From contig NZ_CP018076.1 of assembly GCF_001886735.1 (NCBI RefSeq), forward strand, positions 2,108,001-2,172,000: 64,000 nt of DNA. The letters are read 5' to 3'. This DNA is from Sulfitobacter alexandrii (GTDB lineage Bacteria > Pseudomonadota > Alphaproteobacteria > Rhodobacterales > Rhodobacteraceae). A program made the translations under genes and the position numbers. The notes beneath the pieces are model-generated. The model was not told where the DNA came from, ran no database searches, and saw only the letters and a list, made by a program, of their open reading frames with translations. Shown here in pieces: positions 1 to 8,925 of the stretch (the first letter of the stretch is position 1; every line of letters begins with the position of its first letter).

Positions 1-1001
1 TCGTTCTTGGCGGGGTCATAGGCATCGGCCTGCGCGCCGTCCCAGGCCTTGATGGCGGCGAAAAGCTTGTTCAGCTTTTCCTCGTGCATCTTGGAGCCCG
101 CGACGATGGAGGCGACCTTCTGCTCTTCGAGCACCTTCCAGTTGATGAATTCCTCGATATCGGGGTGGTCGGCGTCGACGATCACCATCTTGGCCGCGCG
201 GCGCGTGGTGCCGCCCGACTTGATGGCGCCGGCTGCACGATCGCCGATCTTGAGAAAGCCCATCAAGCCGGACGACTTGCCACCGCCCGACAGTTTCTCA
301 CCCGCCGCACGCAGCGAGGAGAAGTTGGTGCCCGTTCCCGAGCCGTACTTGAAGAGACGCGCCTCGCGGACCCACAGGTCCATGATGCCGCCATCGCCCA
401 CCAGATCGTCCTGGACGGACTGGATGAAGCAGGCGTGCGGCTGCGGATGTTCGTAGGAGGACTTTGACCGGGTCAGCTTGCCGGTCTTGTAGTCGACGTA
501 GTAGTGGCCCTGCGCCGGACCGTCGATCCCGTAGGCCCAGTGCAGGCCGGTGTTGAACCACTGCGGGCTGTTGGGCGCCGCACGCTGGCTGGCCAGCATG
601 TGGCGCATTTCGTCGTAGTAGGCACGGGCGTCTTCCTCGGAGGTGAAATAGCCCCCCTTCCAGCCCCAGTAGGCCCAGGCGCCGGCGAGCCGATCGAACA
701 CCTGCTTGGACGAGGTTTCGCCGCCCATTTCGGCCCCTTCCGCGGGGACCGAGCGCCACAGGAACTCGGGCACGCCCTTTTCCTTGACCTTCGTAACCTC
801 GGAGGGAACCCCGGCCTTGCGGAAGTATTTCTGCGCGATGACGTCGCTTGCGACCTGGCTCCAGCTGGCGGGCACCTCGACGTTGTCGAGCTTGAACACG
901 ACAGAGCCGTCGGGGTTGCGGATCTCGGACACCGTGGTGACGAAATCGAGCTCGGCGTATGCATCCTTGCCCGCGGTCGTAAACTGACGTTCGATCTTCA
1001 T
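1..1001 (-). CDS. nrdJ: Vitamin B12-dependent ribonucleoside-diphosphate reductase, N-terminal part (cut by window edge)
   Basis: Class II ribonucleotide reductase, which makes deoxyribonucleotides using adenosylcobalamin and needs no oxygen-dependent radical subunit. Only the first 333 codons are inside the window; the gene runs off position 1. The visible stretch GAIKSGGTTRRAAKMVIVDA followed by DHPDIEEFINWK is the conserved core found in NrdJ proteins. The start ATG at 1001-999 gives MKIERQFTTAGKDAY, a normal NrdJ N-terminus. The gene stands alone, behind a roughly 200-nt leader with two NrdR-like boxes (1200-1246), so repression by the NrdR regulator is likely. Identification rests on recognised motifs; the C-terminal redox cysteines lie outside the window. 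Confidence 0.93.
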   Translation of the reverse strand, partial: MKIERQFTTAGKDAYAELDFVTTVSEIRNPDGSVVFKLDNVEVPASWSQVASDVIAQKYFRKAGVPSEVTKVKEKGVPEFLWRSVPAEGAEMGGETSSKQVFDRLAGAWAYWGWKGGYFTSEEDARAYYDEMRHMLASQRAAPNSPQWFNTGLHWAYGIDGPAQGHYYVDYKTGKLTRSKSSYEHPQPHACFIQSVQDDLVGDGGIMDLWVREARLFKYGSGTGTNFSSLRAAGEKLSGGGKSSGLMGFLKIGDRAAGAIKSGGTTRRAAKMVIVDADHPDIEEFINWKVLEEQKVASIVAGSKMHEEKLNKLFAAIKAWDGAQADAYDPAKN

Positions 1002-1199
1002 TTTCTACTGCCTCATTCCAGCGTTAACAAAATTCGGAAAACCGCCCGTCATTGCAGACCGTCCCCACCTCAATCGCCGCCGACAGGGGCACAGATTGAC
1101 CGGGCGCCGAGAGGAGATTCCCTCCGACGTTCCTGAAGCATCGACCGTTGAACCGTTCTGGTGCCTGTCATCTGCCCTGATGCGCCCTCGGAGCGTTTA

Positions 1200-1246
1200 C
1201 CACTACATCTTGTGGCGTCATCGTCGGCCCGCACAACCTGCCGTGT
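1200..1246 (-). promoter_or_regulatory. Tandem NrdR boxes and candidate promoter of nrdJ
   Basis: Two NrdR-like boxes start exactly 31 bp apart. CCACTACATCTTGTGG (1200-1215) is a strong near-palindrome; GCACAACCTGCCGTGT (1231-1246) is weaker (about 10 of 16 consensus positions). NrdR boxes in bacteria usually occur as pairs about 31-32 bp apart on one face of the helix. On the minus strand a TTGACC (1264-1259) could be the -35 element; 18 nt further a poor -10 (CAGGTT, 1240-1235) falls inside the second box. The arrangement fits NrdR repression of nrdJ transcription. The assignment is by eye. Confidence 0.65.
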
Positions 1247-1698
1247 CGGAGGGCCTCTGGTCAACGGCTTTTTTGTCAAAATCGGCAAAGTTTCCGGTTG
1301 ACCGAAACCGTATTGTTTGAGTCTCCCGACGGGGCGCGATTCATGAACACGATATCCCCAAGTCCCCTGATCGGGGGATGCGACGCGCGGGGCGGCAAAC
1401 TGCAAAGGCTACGGCGGGTTTAAGTGCGCGTGCTCACCCTTTGGGTGAACTTATCCACAGCCTTCTGTGCGTAATTCGCGGCGGGATCAGGGCACGAAAA
1501 ATTTCTGCGGAAAAAGCGGGCACCGTCGTGAAACTGTGACCTCGCTCTGGGTCGGTTTCCAGAATCAGTGGCATTTTCGCACCTCATTTCGACACGAACC
1601 CCGGACCGGACACCACATGTAGTCGGACCGCGCCGCGAGACGGCGAATCCGGTGCCGCGCCTGCGGACCGTAGAATTCGATAATGATGATTGTGAAAG
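1247..1698. other. Non-coding stretch between tRNA-Pro and the nrdJ promoter
   Basis: No credible gene is seen here: the open frames that cross it have no recognisable protein. It holds a perfect DnaA-box sequence TTATCCACA (1451-1459) overlapping a small inverted repeat (CACAG, 4-nt loop, CTGTG, 1456-1469), and a short palindrome CACCCTTTGGGTG (1436-1448). Both flanking transcription units point the same way (minus strand). The DnaA box may be chance, or may link nrdJ expression to replication as known for nrdAB in Escherichia coli; that is inference. Confidence 0.4.
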
Positions 1699-1775
1699 TG
1701 GTCGGAGCGAGAGGATTCGAACCTCCGACCCCCTGTACCCAAAACAGGTGCGCTACCAGGCTGCGCCACGCTCCG
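1699..1775 (-). tRNA. tRNA-Pro (anticodon UGG)
   Basis: Read on the minus strand, a 77-nt cloverleaf begins CGGAGCG and ends CGCTCCG-A-CCA, so the acceptor stem is a perfect 7 bp and CCA is encoded. The anticodon arm CCTGT-TTTGGGT-ACAGG gives anticodon UGG. The T-arm contains GGTTCGAATCC. The D-arm contains the AGCCTGGTAGCGC type loop. Confidence 0.96.
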
Positions 1776-1829
1776 ACCCGGCCTCTTTAGTCGCTGCACC
1801 CGTGAAAGAAAAGGCCTAGATTTGCCGCC

Positions 1830-2330
1830 TCAGCAAGGCCATGCCGGGGCGTGGGGCGCAAAGGCAGGATGGCGCAGCTGGGTGCCCTCGTCGATGCCCA
1901 GCCGCTCGGCCAGCCCGCCATTGATCTCGAGCACGGCCAGCACGTCGTCGCCCCCGTGGATGGGGGTCTCGTCCAGCGGGACCGCACGGTGATGGATGTG
2001 GGTGACGACGCCGCTGTCGTCCACGAACAGCATGTCCAGCGGGATCAGCGTGTTGCGCATCCAGAAGCTCGCGCTGCGCGGCGCCGGATAGACGAACAGC
2101 ATGCCCGAGGACACCGGCATGGCTTCGCGCCCCATGAGGCCCCGCGCCTGTTCCATAGGCTCGTCCGCGATCTCGACATTGAAACGCACAGTTCCCCAGT
2201 CGCCCCGCAGCATCACCGTATCCGCGCGACAGGCGCTTTCCGCCCAGGCTGTTCCGCTGGCGGCCAGCCACAGCAGCGCCGCGGCGATCAGTCCCTGTCG
2301 TCTTCCCGTTCCGTGAGTACGGTTTCCCAT
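1830..2330 (-). CDS. Secreted DUF192 family protein
   Basis: 166-residue protein of the DUF192 (COG1430) family, function unknown. An N-terminal signal peptide (about residues 10-31, LIAAALLWLAASGTAWA) points to export. The family core is visible: EQARGLMGREAMP, MLFVYPAPRSASFWMRNTLIPLDMLFV and the C-terminal AVLEINGGLAERLGI. Its start ATG (2330) lies 43 nt inside the end of the upstream cold-shock gene on the same strand, so the two are probably translationally coupled. The pairing of a cold-shock gene with DUF192 looks like a fixed operon in this group, but I infer no shared function. Confidence 0.85.
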   Translation of the reverse strand: MGNRTHGTGRRQGLIAAALLWLAASGTAWAESACRADTVMLRGDWGTVRFNVEIADEPMEQARGLMGREAMPVSSGMLFVYPAPRSASFWMRNTLIPLDMLFVDDSGVVTHIHHRAVPLDETPIHGGDDVLAVLEINGGLAERLGIDEGTQLRHPAFAPHAPAWPC

Positions 2331-2863
2331 GCCTGCACCTCTGCGGCCATCTTGCCGCGTTTGCCCTCTATCACCCGCATCGCCAGTGCCTCGCCCGGCT
2401 GAAGATCGGACAGTCCCGACTGCCGCAGCACCTCTATATGCAGGAAGACATCCTGCGGCTTGCCGAACACGTTGGCAAACCCGAATCCCTTGGATTTATC
2501 GAACCACTTTACCCGCGCCGGCACCAGTGGCGCCGCCTCGACCTCTTCGCGGTCGCGGCCGAGGATGTCGGGCAACACGGCGGTCTGGGTGTTCTGGGGC
2601 GGCTGGATGGCCCTGACCTCCGTCGCCTGCACGCCGCGTTCCGTGCGATGTGCCAGCACCTCCACCCGCGCGCCGTCCGCGACGGAGCTTTGGCCGAAGT
2701 TGCGCAGCACGTTCACGTGCAACAGGATATCGGGCCCGCCCGTGTCGGCCACGACGAAACCGAACCCCTTCACGGGGTCGAACCACTTCACGACTCCGGA
2801 TACCGCCACCTCGTCGGGTGCCCCGGTCGCGTTACCACTGGGTGTGTCGTGATTGTCCTGCAC
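2288..2863 (-). CDS. Cold-shock protein with two cold-shock domains
   Basis: 191-residue nucleic-acid-binding protein with two complete cold-shock domains instead of the single one of CspA. Domain 1 (about residues 20-85) has VVKWFDPVKGFGFV and ILLHVNVL; domain 2 (about 114-180) has RVKWFDKSKGFGFANV and VFLHIEVL. These are the RNP1- and RNP2-type motifs that bind single-stranded RNA/DNA. The start is a GTG at 2863 preceded by AGAGGA five bases away. Double-domain cold-shock proteins are common in alphaproteobacteria. Likely an RNA chaperone; whether it is cold-induced cannot be seen from sequence. Confidence 0.9.
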   Translation of the reverse strand: MQDNHDTPSGNATGAPDEVAVSGVVKWFDPVKGFGFVVADTGGPDILLHVNVLRNFGQSSVADGARVEVLAHRTERGVQATEVRAIQPPQNTQTAVLPDILGRDREEVEAAPLVPARVKWFDKSKGFGFANVFGKPQDVFLHIEVLRQSGLSDLQPGEALAMRVIEGKRGKMAAEVQAWETVLTEREDDRD

Positions 2864-2944
2864 GTCAGTCCTCTGTCACTGGGTCCCGCGCAGAGTTTGC
2901 GGGAAAATGATAACACCGTACCACATGAGACGTCCTGGTGGTAC

Positions 2945-3553
2945 TCAGGGGTTCAGGCGAACCACGTTCCACGACCGGTCGCCCCCTTCGGGCCTGGTCC
3001 ATCTGAACCGGTTATGGAGACGAAACTCGCCGTCGGCCCAGAACTCGATCTCGACCGGGGTGATCCGGTAACCGCCCCAGAACGGCGGCCGGTCCGGGTC
3101 CGTGCCCTTGGCGGCGGTGACCTTTGCCACCTCCGCCACCAGTGCCGCACGGCTCTTGAGGGGGCGCGACTGTTTCGACGCCCAGGCCCCCAGCCGGCTG
3201 CCCAGCGACCGGCTCTTGTAATAGGCGTCGGCCTGGGGCCCGTCCTCTCGCGTGATGGTCCCGCGCACCCGGATCTGCCGGCGCAGGGATTTCCAGTGCA
3301 TCACGAAGGCCGCCTTGCCCGCCCCGTCCAGTTCGATGGCCTTGGCGCTTTCGTAATTGGTGTAGAACACGAAGGCGTCCGCCTCGATCTCCTTCAGCAG
3401 CACCATCCGCACGTTCGGCAGGCCGGTCTCGTCGACGGTGGCCAGGGCGATGGCGTTCGGATCGTTCGGCTCGCGGCCTTCCGCTTCGGCCAACCAGTGG
3501 CGCGCGATCTCGAAAGGGTCCTGCCCCGCGAAGATGCCGGTGCGTTCTTCCAT
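2945..3553 (-). CDS. pdxH: Pyridoxine/pyridoxamine 5'-phosphate oxidase
   Basis: FMN-dependent oxidase for the last step of pyridoxal 5'-phosphate synthesis and salvage, cytosolic dimer. Conserved pieces seen are [47 protein letters not shown] and the C-terminal [19 protein letters not shown] chose the ATG at 3553 ([20 protein letters not shown], 202 residues) because it matches the usual family N-terminus; the open frame extends 21 codons further upstream with no family similarity. It is divergent from fabI across about 210 bp. Confidence 0.94.
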   Translation of the reverse strand: MEERTGIFAGQDPFEIARHWLAEAEGREPNDPNAIALATVDETGLPNVRMVLLKEIEADAFVFYTNYESAKAIELDGAGKAAFVMHWKSLRRQIRVRGTITREDGPQADAYYKSRSLGSRLGAWASKQSRPLKSRAALVAEVAKVTAAKGTDPDRPPFWGGYRITPVEIEFWADGEFRLHNRFRWTRPEGGDRSWNVVRLNP

Positions 3554-3763
3554 CTGACGTTCCAATTTCGTGGCCGCACGTCGCAAACCGTGCCCAATGC
3601 AACAGCGGTATATCAATAGACATATCGCAACAAGTCAGTCGGCGGATTTTTGTACAACCATACCGGTGGTTTGACGCGGGAATGCGCGGTGCTCGCATCT
3701 TGATGGTACCGTCGCAATGTCCTAGAGGTTGTCGTCAAAGAAACAGGCAAAGGGTCGGCGCCC

Positions 3764-4570
3764 ATGGAAAACACTTTGATGCAGGGCAAGCGTGGCTTGA
3801 TCATGGGCCTCGCGAACGACAAGTCGATTGCCTGGGGCATTGCCCGGACCCTGGCCGACGCCGGCGCGGACCTCGCCTTTTCCTACCAGGGCGAGGCCCT
3901 GAAGAAGCGGGTCGATCCGCTGGCGGCCCAGCTTGGCAGCGACCTTGTCCTGCCGTGCGACGTGGGTGACGAGGCCAGCATCGACGCCCTGTTCGACGGC
4001 CTGAAGGAACGCTGGGACACGCTCGACTTCGTGGTGCACGCCATCGGGTTTTCCGACAAGAGCGAACTGCGCGGCCGCTACGTGGACACCAGCCGCGCCA
4101 ATTTCGCCATGTCCATGGACATATCGGTCTATTCCTTCACGGCCGTGATGCAGCGGGCGGAAAAGATGATGTCCGCCGGCGGCAGCGCCCTCACCCTGAC
4201 CTATTACGGGGCCGAGAAGGTGATGCCGCACTACAACGTCATGGGCGTGGCCAAGGCCGCGCTGGAGGCGTCGGTGCAATACCTGGCCGAGGACTTGGGC
4301 AAGGACGGCATCCGCGTGAACGCGATTTCCGCAGGGCCGATCAAGACCCTGGCGGCGTCGGGCATCGGCGACTTCCGCTACATCATGAAATGGAACGAGT
4401 ACAATTCACCGCTGCGCCGCAACGTGACGATCGGCGACGTGGGCAAGGCGGCCCTGTTCCTGCTCAGCGACCTCGGGTCCGGCACCACGGGCGAGAACCT
4501 GCACGTCGACGCGGGCTACCACGTGGTGGGCATGAAGGCGGTGGACGCCCCCGACATGGCCAAGGAATGA
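3764..4570 (+). CDS. fabI: Enoyl-[acyl-carrier-protein] reductase (NADH)
   Basis: Catalyses the final reduction in each cycle of type II fatty acid elongation, using NADH. It is an SDR-fold protein of normal length (268 residues). The FabI-type nucleotide site GLANDKSIAWGIA is present, and the active-site pair Tyr157-x6-Lys164 is seen in YNVMGVAK. The C-terminal glycine-rich end (SGTTGENLHVDAGYHVVGM) is typical. An alternative start at 3779 (MQGKRGLIMG) would lose five residues only. It leads a plus-strand run with lysE-like and gpt genes at short spacing. Confidence 0.96.
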   Translation: MENTLMQGKRGLIMGLANDKSIAWGIARTLADAGADLAFSYQGEALKKRVDPLAAQLGSDLVLPCDVGDEASIDALFDGLKERWDTLDFVVHAIGFSDKSELRGRYVDTSRANFAMSMDISVYSFTAVMQRAEKMMSAGGSALTLTYYGAEKVMPHYNVMGVAKAALEASVQYLAEDLGKDGIRVNAISAGPIKTLAASGIGDFRYIMKWNEYNSPLRRNVTIGDVGKAALFLLSDLGSGTTGENLHVDAGYHVVGMKAVDAPDMAKE

Positions 4571-4579
4571 CCTGAGCCG

Positions 4580-5185
4580 ATGACGCCGGAAAGCCTCGCC
4601 GCCTTCAACCTGCTGCTGCTGGCCGCCCTGGCGAGCCCCGGCGCGGCGATGCTCTTTGTCATCAAGACGACCGTCAGCGCGGGACGGCTTGCAGGTTTCC
4701 TCAGCGGGATCGGGCTGGCCCTTGCGGCGGGCGGTTGGACCGCGGCGGCGTTTCTCGGGCTTGACCGGCTGCTGGCGCTGGCGCCCTGGGCCTATGTCAC
4801 GCTCAAGGTGGCCGGGGCGCTCTACCTAATGTGGATCGCCTTGCAGACCTGGCGCCATGCCCGGACGCCGCCGGACGATGCCGGGCCATTGCGGGCCGGG
4901 CGCAACCTGCTGGCGGGCGCGCTGGTGAACCTCGGCAATCCCAAGTCCATGCTCTTTGCCGCGGCGCTGATCCTCGTCGTCTTTCCCCGCGACCTCGGCG
5001 CCGCGGAAATCGCCCTCGTCGTGGTTAACCACGTGACACTGGAAATCCTGTTCTACGGCCTGTTCGCCCTGCTGCTCAGCGCGCCGCCGGCGCGCCGTGG
5101 CTACCTGCGCCTCAAGCCGGTCTTTGACCGGATCGCGGCAATCCTGCTGGGGGCCTTCGGCCTGCGGCTCCTGATCGAAAGATAG
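4580..5185 (+). CDS. LysE/RhtB family amino-acid exporter
   Basis: 201-residue inner-membrane protein of the LysE translocator family. Several hydrophobic segments are evident (about residues 6-27, 38-60, 66-88, 107-130, 135-160, 180-200). The start [20 protein letters not shown] resembles the family's conserved first helix with a PG pair. Members export amino acids or related metabolites; the substrate cannot be told from sequence. It follows fabI by 9 bp and precedes gpt by 4 bp, so they are probably co-transcribed. Confidence 0.87.
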   Translation: MTPESLAAFNLLLLAALASPGAAMLFVIKTTVSAGRLAGFLSGIGLALAAGGWTAAAFLGLDRLLALAPWAYVTLKVAGALYLMWIALQTWRHARTPPDDAGPLRAGRNLLAGALVNLGNPKSMLFAAALILVVFPRDLGAAEIALVVVNHVTLEILFYGLFALLLSAPPARRGYLRLKPVFDRIAAILLGAFGLRLLIER

Positions 5186-5189
5186 ACGC

Positions 5190-5708
5190 ATGTCCGACAA
5201 ACGCGACGCCAACCGCCTGCCCCACGAGAAGGGGTTTCACATCTCCTGGGACCAGATCCACCGCGACAGCCGCGCGCTGGCCTGGCGACTGGACGGCATG
5301 GGGCCCGACAACGGCGGCTGGCGCGCGGTGGTGGCCATCACGCGCGGCGGCATGGCGCCCGCGATGATCGCGGCGCGAGAACTGGACATCCGCACCGTCG
5401 ACACGATTTCGGTCAAGTCCTACGACCATCAGGACCAGTCGGACGCGCAGGTGCTGAAATCCCCCGATGCCGCACTCATGGGCGACGGCACCGGCATCCT
5501 CATCATCGATGACCTCGTGGACAGCGGCAAGACATTGGAAGTGGTGCGCAGGATGTACCCGAAGGCCCATTTCGCCACCGTCTACGCCAAGCCCAAGGGC
5601 CGCCCGCAGGTCGATACCTTCATCACCGAGGTCAGCCAGGACACCTGGATCTTCTTTCCCTGGGACATGGCGCTGCAATACGTCGAACCCTACCGGGGCC
5701 GGGACTGA
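5190..5708 (+). CDS. gpt: Xanthine-guanine phosphoribosyltransferase
   Basis: Purine-salvage enzyme that joins xanthine or guanine to PRPP. The PRPP-binding signature [14 protein letters not shown] lies about residues 101-114, and the N-terminal RGGMAP loop and C-terminal [13 protein letters not shown] are typical of Gpt. Length (172) is slightly over the Escherichia coli enzyme. Start ATG 5190 is four bases after the lysE-like stop. Confidence 0.9.
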   Translation: MSDKRDANRLPHEKGFHISWDQIHRDSRALAWRLDGMGPDNGGWRAVVAITRGGMAPAMIAARELDIRTVDTISVKSYDHQDQSDAQVLKSPDAALMGDGTGILIIDDLVDSGKTLEVVRRMYPKAHFATVYAKPKGRPQVDTFITEVSQDTWIFFPWDMALQYVEPYRGRD

Positions 5709-5806
5709 GGCCACCGCCGGCCCTGCCCGGCTCGCGCCCGCATGCCGGATACATCCGGCGGGCGTGACGACCGGCCCACCCTCTGCCGCTTCCAAAGGAT
5801 AACCCG

Positions 5807-6985
5807 ATGCCGCTGCCCCGTACCGCCACCACGTTCGCCCCCCCGGTGATGGAAGCGCGCCGCTGGCTGCAGGGCGTCGACTTTGCCGCCGACCGCCCGC
5901 TCATCAACGTCAGCCAGGCCGCCCCGGTGGACCCGCCGCCGCAGGCGCTGAGGCAGGCGATGGCCGATGCCGCGCTGCACAATGTCGAGGCGCATCTCTA
6001 CGGCCCCGTGCTGGGCCTGCCGGAACTGCGGGCCGAACTTGCCGGGGTCACCGCGCGACACTACGGCGGCACGGTCACGCCCGCGCAGGTCTGCATCACC
6101 TCGGGCTGCAATCAGGCCTTTGCCGCGGCCATCGCCACGCTCTGCGCCGAAGGGGATGAAGTGATCCTTCCAACCCCTTGGTATTTCAACCATAAAATGT
6201 GGCTCGACATGTCCGGTGTCAGCGCCATCCCGCTGGCCACGGAGGCGGATCTGCTGCCCGACCCGGACCGGGCGGCGGCGCTGATCACGTCCCGGACCCG
6301 CGCCATCGCGATGGTCACGCCCAACAATCCGGGCGGTGTCGAATACCCCGCCGAACTGGTGCAGGCCTTCTTCGATCTTGCCCGGCGGCACGGGATCGCG
6401 CTGATCCTCGACGAAACCTACCGCGACTTCGACAGCCGCAGCGGCCCGCCTCATGCCCTGTTTCAGGACCCGGACTGGGCCGATACGCTGATCCACCTCT
6501 ATTCCTTTTCCAAGGCGTACCGGCTGACCGGGCACCGGGTGGGCGCGATGCTGACCTCCGAGACGCGGCTGGCGGAAGCGGAGAAGTTTCTCGACACGGT
6601 CGCGATCTGCCCCGCGCAGCTGGGGCAGCACGCGGCGCTTTGGGGGATGCGCAATCTGGGCCAGTGGCTCGCCGGAGAGCGGGACGAGATCCTCGCCCGC
6701 CGCGCCGCGATCACGGAACACTTCCCGCGGCTGGAACCGTCGGGGTGGAAGCTGCTCGGGCTCGGCGGGTATTTCGCCTATCTCCAGCATCCCTTCGCAC
6801 AAAGCGCCGCGACCCTCGCGCCGGAGCTGGTGCGCAGCGCCGGGATCCTTTGCCTGCCGGGCACCATGTTCCACCCCCAGGGCGACGACGGCGGCGCGCG
6901 TGAACTCCGCATCGCCTTCGCGAACCTCGACGCGCCGGGCATCGGCGTGCTGTTCGACCGGCTGGAAAGCCTGCGACAGGGCTGA
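5807..6985 (+). CDS. Class I/II PLP-dependent aminotransferase
   Basis: 392-residue fold-type I aminotransferase. Visible signatures are the N-terminal YGPVLGLPELR, the cofactor-binding TPNNPGG, the DETYRDF loop and the PLP-lysine motif SFSKAYRLTGHRVG. AAAGGA lies just before ATG 5807. The specific amino donor is not clear; it groups by eye with aspartate/aromatic or uncharacterised aminotransferases. It sits about 100 bp after gpt and 86 bp before the foldase gene. Confidence 0.88.
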   Translation: MPLPRTATTFAPPVMEARRWLQGVDFAADRPLINVSQAAPVDPPPQALRQAMADAALHNVEAHLYGPVLGLPELRAELAGVTARHYGGTVTPAQVCITSGCNQAFAAAIATLCAEGDEVILPTPWYFNHKMWLDMSGVSAIPLATEADLLPDPDRAAALITSRTRAIAMVTPNNPGGVEYPAELVQAFFDLARRHGIALILDETYRDFDSRSGPPHALFQDPDWADTLIHLYSFSKAYRLTGHRVGAMLTSETRLAEAEKFLDTVAICPAQLGQHAALWGMRNLGQWLAGERDEILARRAAITEHFPRLEPSGWKLLGLGGYFAYLQHPFAQSAATLAPELVRSAGILCLPGTMFHPQGDDGGARELRIAFANLDAPGIGVLFDRLESLRQG

Positions 6986-7071
6986 TCGGGCTGCGGCGAC
7001 GCCACATAGCTGCTTGCGACAGGCGGGCGGGACACATAGACAGTTGCGAAAGCGAAAAAGGGTGAGGACAA

Positions 7072-8913
7072 ATGGCCAAGGGGTCGAGCATTTCAAGAAC
7101 CGCAATGTGGATCCTGATGGGTCTGCTGATCCTCGGGCTGGGCGGCTTCGGCGCGGTCAACCTGTCGGGCAACCTGCGCACCATCGGCACGGTCGGCGAC
7201 AAGTCGATCCCGGTGGATGCCTACGCCCGCCAGTTGCAGAACGAGATCCGCGCCATCGAACAGCAGACCGGCGAAAGCCTGCCCTTCGCCCGCGCGCAGG
7301 AAATCGGCCTGGACCGCGCCGTGCTGCAGCGGCTCGTGCGCAACCGCGCCCTTGATCACGAGACATCCCAGCTGGGGCTGTCCATCGGGGACGAGGCCCT
7401 GCGCGAAGACATCCTGGACATTCCGGCCTTTCAGGGTGTCGACGGCAGCTTCGACCGCGAAGCCTATCGGTTCGCCCTGCAACAGGGCGGCATGTCCGAG
7501 GCGGATTTCGAGACCTCCCTGCGCGAGGAAGCGGCCCGCACCCTGCTGCAACGTGCCGTGACCAGCGGCGTGGTCATGCCCGCCGCCTATGCCGATACGC
7601 TGATGACATTCATTGCGCAGGAACGCGGTTTCACCTGGAGCGTGCTGGACAGCGCGGACCTTGCCGAACCGGTGGCGGAACCGACGGAGGATCAGTTGCG
7701 GGAATACTACGACTCGCACCAGGACGCATTCATGCTGCCCCTGACCAAGAAGATCACCTACGTCTGGCTGTCGCCCGACGACATGCTGGACGAAGTCGAG
7801 GCGCCCGAGGAAGAATTGCGCCGCGCCTACGACGACCGGGCAGCCGAATTCCAGCAACCCGAACGCCGGCTGGTCGAACGCCTCGTCTTTGCTGACCAGG
7901 AAGCCGCCGACCGGGCCGCCGCCGCGCTGAAAGTCGACGGGACCACCTTCAACGCGCTGGTGGACGAACGGGGTCTCGAGCTGAGCGATGTGGACATGGG
8001 CGACGTGGGTCGCCTCGAACTGGATGCGGCGGGCGAAGCCGTCTTCGGCGCCGAGGTCGGCGACGTTGTCGGCCCGTTGCCCAGCCCGCTGGGGCCGGCA
8101 TTGTTCCGCGTGAACGGCGTGCTGCCCGCGCAGAACACCAGTTTCGAGGACGCACGCCCCGCGCTTGAAGCGGAGCTCGCCGCGAGCCGTGCGGTACGGG
8201 CGGTTGAGGCGCGGGCGCAGGAACTCGACGATCAGCTGGCAGGCGGCGTCACCCTTGAACAGTTAGCCGAAGAGACGAACCTGACGCTGGGCACGATCGA
8301 CTGGACGCCCGAAAGCACCGAGGGCATCGCCGCCTATACCGCCTTCCGCGACGCGGCCGCCGATCTGACCTCGGACGACTTCCCGCGGATCGCGCAACTG
8401 GACGATGGCGGCGTTTTTGCCATGCGGCTTGACGAGCGGCTGGAGGAACGGCCCGAACCCTTCGAGCAGGCCCGTGACGACGTGCAGGCGGCCTGGGTCG
8501 CACAGCAGACCGTCGACCAGCTGACCGCGCAGGCGACCGATCTCGTGCAATCGCTGGGCGGCACCGCGTCCTTCGAGGAAGCGGGACTGGACGCGATGAT
8601 CGAGGAAAACCAGACCCGACGCGCCTTTATCCAGGACACGCCGGACAACTTCATGGAAACGGTCTTCGAGATGTCGCCGGGCGACGTGAGCGTGTTGCCG
8701 GGCGACGGGCAGGTCTTCATCGTCCGGCTCGACTCGATCGAGGATCCGGAAGCTGACGGCGAGTCCGCGGCCCTGCGCGATCAACTGTCAGAGCAGCTGG
8801 ACCAGAACCTCGCGCAGGATCTCTATGCCGTTTTCGCGAACGACGTGGTGCGCCGCGCGGGCCCCGAGGTTGACCAGCGGGCGCTTCAGGCCGTCCACGT
8901 CAACTTTCCCTGA
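7072..8913 (+). CDS. Membrane-anchored SurA/PpiD-like peptidyl-prolyl isomerase
   Basis: 613-residue periplasmic foldase tethered by one N-terminal membrane helix (about residues 11-32, TAMWILMGLLILGLGGFGAV). A SurA_N-like chaperone region follows (about 35-190), then a parvulin-type rotamase segment (about 240-370, with VERLVFADQEAADRAAAAL and GDVGRLELDAAGEAVF) and a second chaperone lobe. The parvulin domain looks degenerate, as in PpiD of Escherichia coli, so chaperone activity may matter more than isomerase activity. GAGGACAA precedes ATG 7072. It ends 12 bp before trpE, a pairing I recall as common in this group. Confidence 0.87.
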   Translation: MAKGSSISRTAMWILMGLLILGLGGFGAVNLSGNLRTIGTVGDKSIPVDAYARQLQNEIRAIEQQTGESLPFARAQEIGLDRAVLQRLVRNRALDHETSQLGLSIGDEALREDILDIPAFQGVDGSFDREAYRFALQQGGMSEADFETSLREEAARTLLQRAVTSGVVMPAAYADTLMTFIAQERGFTWSVLDSADLAEPVAEPTEDQLREYYDSHQDAFMLPLTKKITYVWLSPDDMLDEVEAPEEELRRAYDDRAAEFQQPERRLVERLVFADQEAADRAAAALKVDGTTFNALVDERGLELSDVDMGDVGRLELDAAGEAVFGAEVGDVVGPLPSPLGPALFRVNGVLPAQNTSFEDARPALEAELAASRAVRAVEARAQELDDQLAGGVTLEQLAEETNLTLGTIDWTPESTEGIAAYTAFRDAAADLTSDDFPRIAQLDDGGVFAMRLDERLEERPEPFEQARDDVQAAWVAQQTVDQLTAQATDLVQSLGGTASFEEAGLDAMIEENQTRRAFIQDTPDNFMETVFEMSPGDVSVLPGDGQVFIVRLDSIEDPEADGESAALRDQLSEQLDQNLAQDLYAVFANDVVRRAGPEVDQRALQAVHVNFP

Positions 8914-8925
8914 CGGGACATCGGC

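Noticed and set aside
1002..1200. Cobalamin riboswitch in the nrdJ leader
   Set aside because: B12-dependent reductase genes can have one, but no B12-box (GCCACTG-type) or matching fold was recognised in this leader.
1070..1405. 111-codon minus-strand frame upstream of nrdJ
   Set aside because: It would cover the NrdR boxes and promoter, and the translation shows no protein-like features.
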